Of a DNA stretch of 64,000 nt, positions 63,010-64,000 are shown piece by piece. The position numbers and the translations under genes were made by a program. Within the stretch, counting starts at the first letter, position 1; every line of letters begins with the position of its first letter. The notes under the pieces are model-generated. The model did no database searches. It saw only the letters and a program-made list of their open reading frames with translations, and had not been told where the DNA came from. Origin of the DNA: Bactrocera neohumeralis (Eukaryota > Arthropoda > Insecta > Diptera > Tephritidae); assembly GCF_024586455.1 (NCBI RefSeq), contig NC_065921.1:12493401-12557400 (forward strand), in the 5' to 3' direction.

Positions 63010-63067
63010 CAGCGGCAGCAAAATATTCACTTATAGATTGATAATATGCACCCAGTAGTGGGAAATA
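63010..63067 (-). CDS. Possible exon reading YFPLLGAYYQSISEYFAAA
   Basis: A pyrimidine-rich acceptor (attttaacag) and a consensus donor (GCTG before gtaagtac) bound 58 bases. Only one frame is open (19 codons, phase 0 in, phase 1 out). The exit phase fits the exon at 39382, giving an in-phase chain of four exons. It does not fit directly to the Wnt5 exon at 51842, which needs phase 0. If it belongs to the nested gene, that gene and Wnt5 are interleaved on the same strand. It could instead belong to an unseen gene. Confidence 0.3.
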
Positions 63068-64000
63068 CTGTTAAAATTTTAATATATTAAGAAAAAATGC
63101 AGAGAATTGCAGGCTATATGTAGTGGAAAGTAGAGGAACTATATAGAAAGAGTTTGTAGGGAAAATAAAGATATTAAAGCGATGCACCAAAGCCTAGGGA
63201 AAATCACATCTTGAAATATGTTCTTGAATTTTTATTGATCAACGGCTGCAAATGTTATTAATTTTATAGCTTTTAGTTTCTCACTACTTGCTTATCTAGT
63301 AATTTCACAGGGTGTTGTGGGCTTTATTCAAAATATTGAGCCTTTTGGCGCTTATAGCTCCCAATTTTAAATATTATAAATCTTTGAATATGTTTTGCGA
63401 CGACCGAAACGAAAGAGCAACATCAATTTTTCGACGGCCTTACAAACTTGATCCCCGGAGCATGCCGCAATAGCCGCCCTTTTGTCTCAGAAGATATTTG
63501 TTGAAACTCTAAAATTTGTTTACCTGACAAAGCCCTGCAGATAAAAATCCGATTACTTTTCCCTAACTCCCGGAATAAATTGCCAAACATAGCCTTTCTT
63601 GAGAGCTTTAGACTGCCGTAATACCTTAATTCTTTACTTCGCAATTTTATGGAGTTCGACCTATCTTGGAAGCATCATGAACTTTGAAAGCTCTCCACAC
63701 TGTAAATCTTCAATATAACATCTCTTTTACCAATAAAACGTACATCAAAGTGCAGGTTGAGGGTTGGGGGAGACAGATTAGAATGGGAGTCATATAACCT
63801 GTTTGAGCTCCAATGGACCATGGGATCCTCTGTTGGCCACTCAGGTGGGGTGGCGGCGCAGTGCGAGAACTGGGTGCAGGTTGCACAGTCGGAGAGGCTA
63901 TGGTCGCAGTAGTGCGTAGGCAACATGACGCCACGTAACTTGTGGTCCACTCCCTGTGTGAGTTAAGGCCGGAGCAGGTCTTAAGATGGATCCATGCATT
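63068..64000. other. Unassigned end of window
   Basis: Minus-strand frames at 63423-63644 and 63675-63950 are open. The second has Cys/His-spaced text (HYCDHSLSDCATCTQFSHC) that could be from a mobile element. Neither is recognised. Confidence 0.3.

Overview
This is animal (dipteran) genomic DNA. It is intron-rich and AT-rich, full of decayed mariner and non-LTR elements, and every gene found is split by GT-AG introns. The one gene that can be named with confidence is Wnt5. Its protein sequence is very close to the Drosophila protein, but its internal insert is longer. The dispersed repeat that begins AAGTAAGGAAGAGCTAAGTT is, from memory, common in tephritid fruit flies, so a tephritid or close relative is the best guess (inference).

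Layout. The minus strand carries the middle of Wnt5 as four small exons at 51758-51842, 32915-33095, 8239-8953 and 5231-5482. Phases agree at every junction, giving 411 uninterrupted codons. The exons for the N-terminal part (beyond 64000) and for the cysteine-rich C-terminal half (below 1) are outside the window. Nearly everything else therefore lies in Wnt5 introns: a 24-kb intron (8954-32914), a 19-kb intron (33096-51757), and at least 12 kb upstream.

Inside those introns, on the opposite (+) strand, are two intact two-exon genes for small secreted MBF2-family peptides (19349-19801 and 34544-35016). They are 69% identical by hand alignment and share one phase-0 intron position. Each has a TATA box and GATA-type sites upstream.

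There is also a set of minus-strand exons of an unidentified gene. Exons at 39338-39382, 37861-37922 and 33324-33461 (the last with a stop codon), and possibly 63010-63067, join in phase. Its last exon ends 228 bases before a Wnt5 exon begins. A decayed second copy of that last exon lies at about 35460-35590, so the two copies bracket the second MBF2 gene.

The rest is mobile and repetitive DNA: at least four mariner lineages (a 999-bp copy with both terminal repeats, two short internally deleted copies, several fragments), RNase H and reverse transcriptase remnants of LINEs, a dispersed family of unknown type that begins CATGGGTTT, and several local tandem duplications. Other relics are a possible densovirus capsid fragment (about 23940-24355), a lysozyme-like pseudogene (about 28440-28590), and a membrane-protein ORF, possibly a gustatory receptor, cut by a mariner insertion (59351-59660). 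No tRNA, rRNA, CRISPR or bacterial feature was seen.
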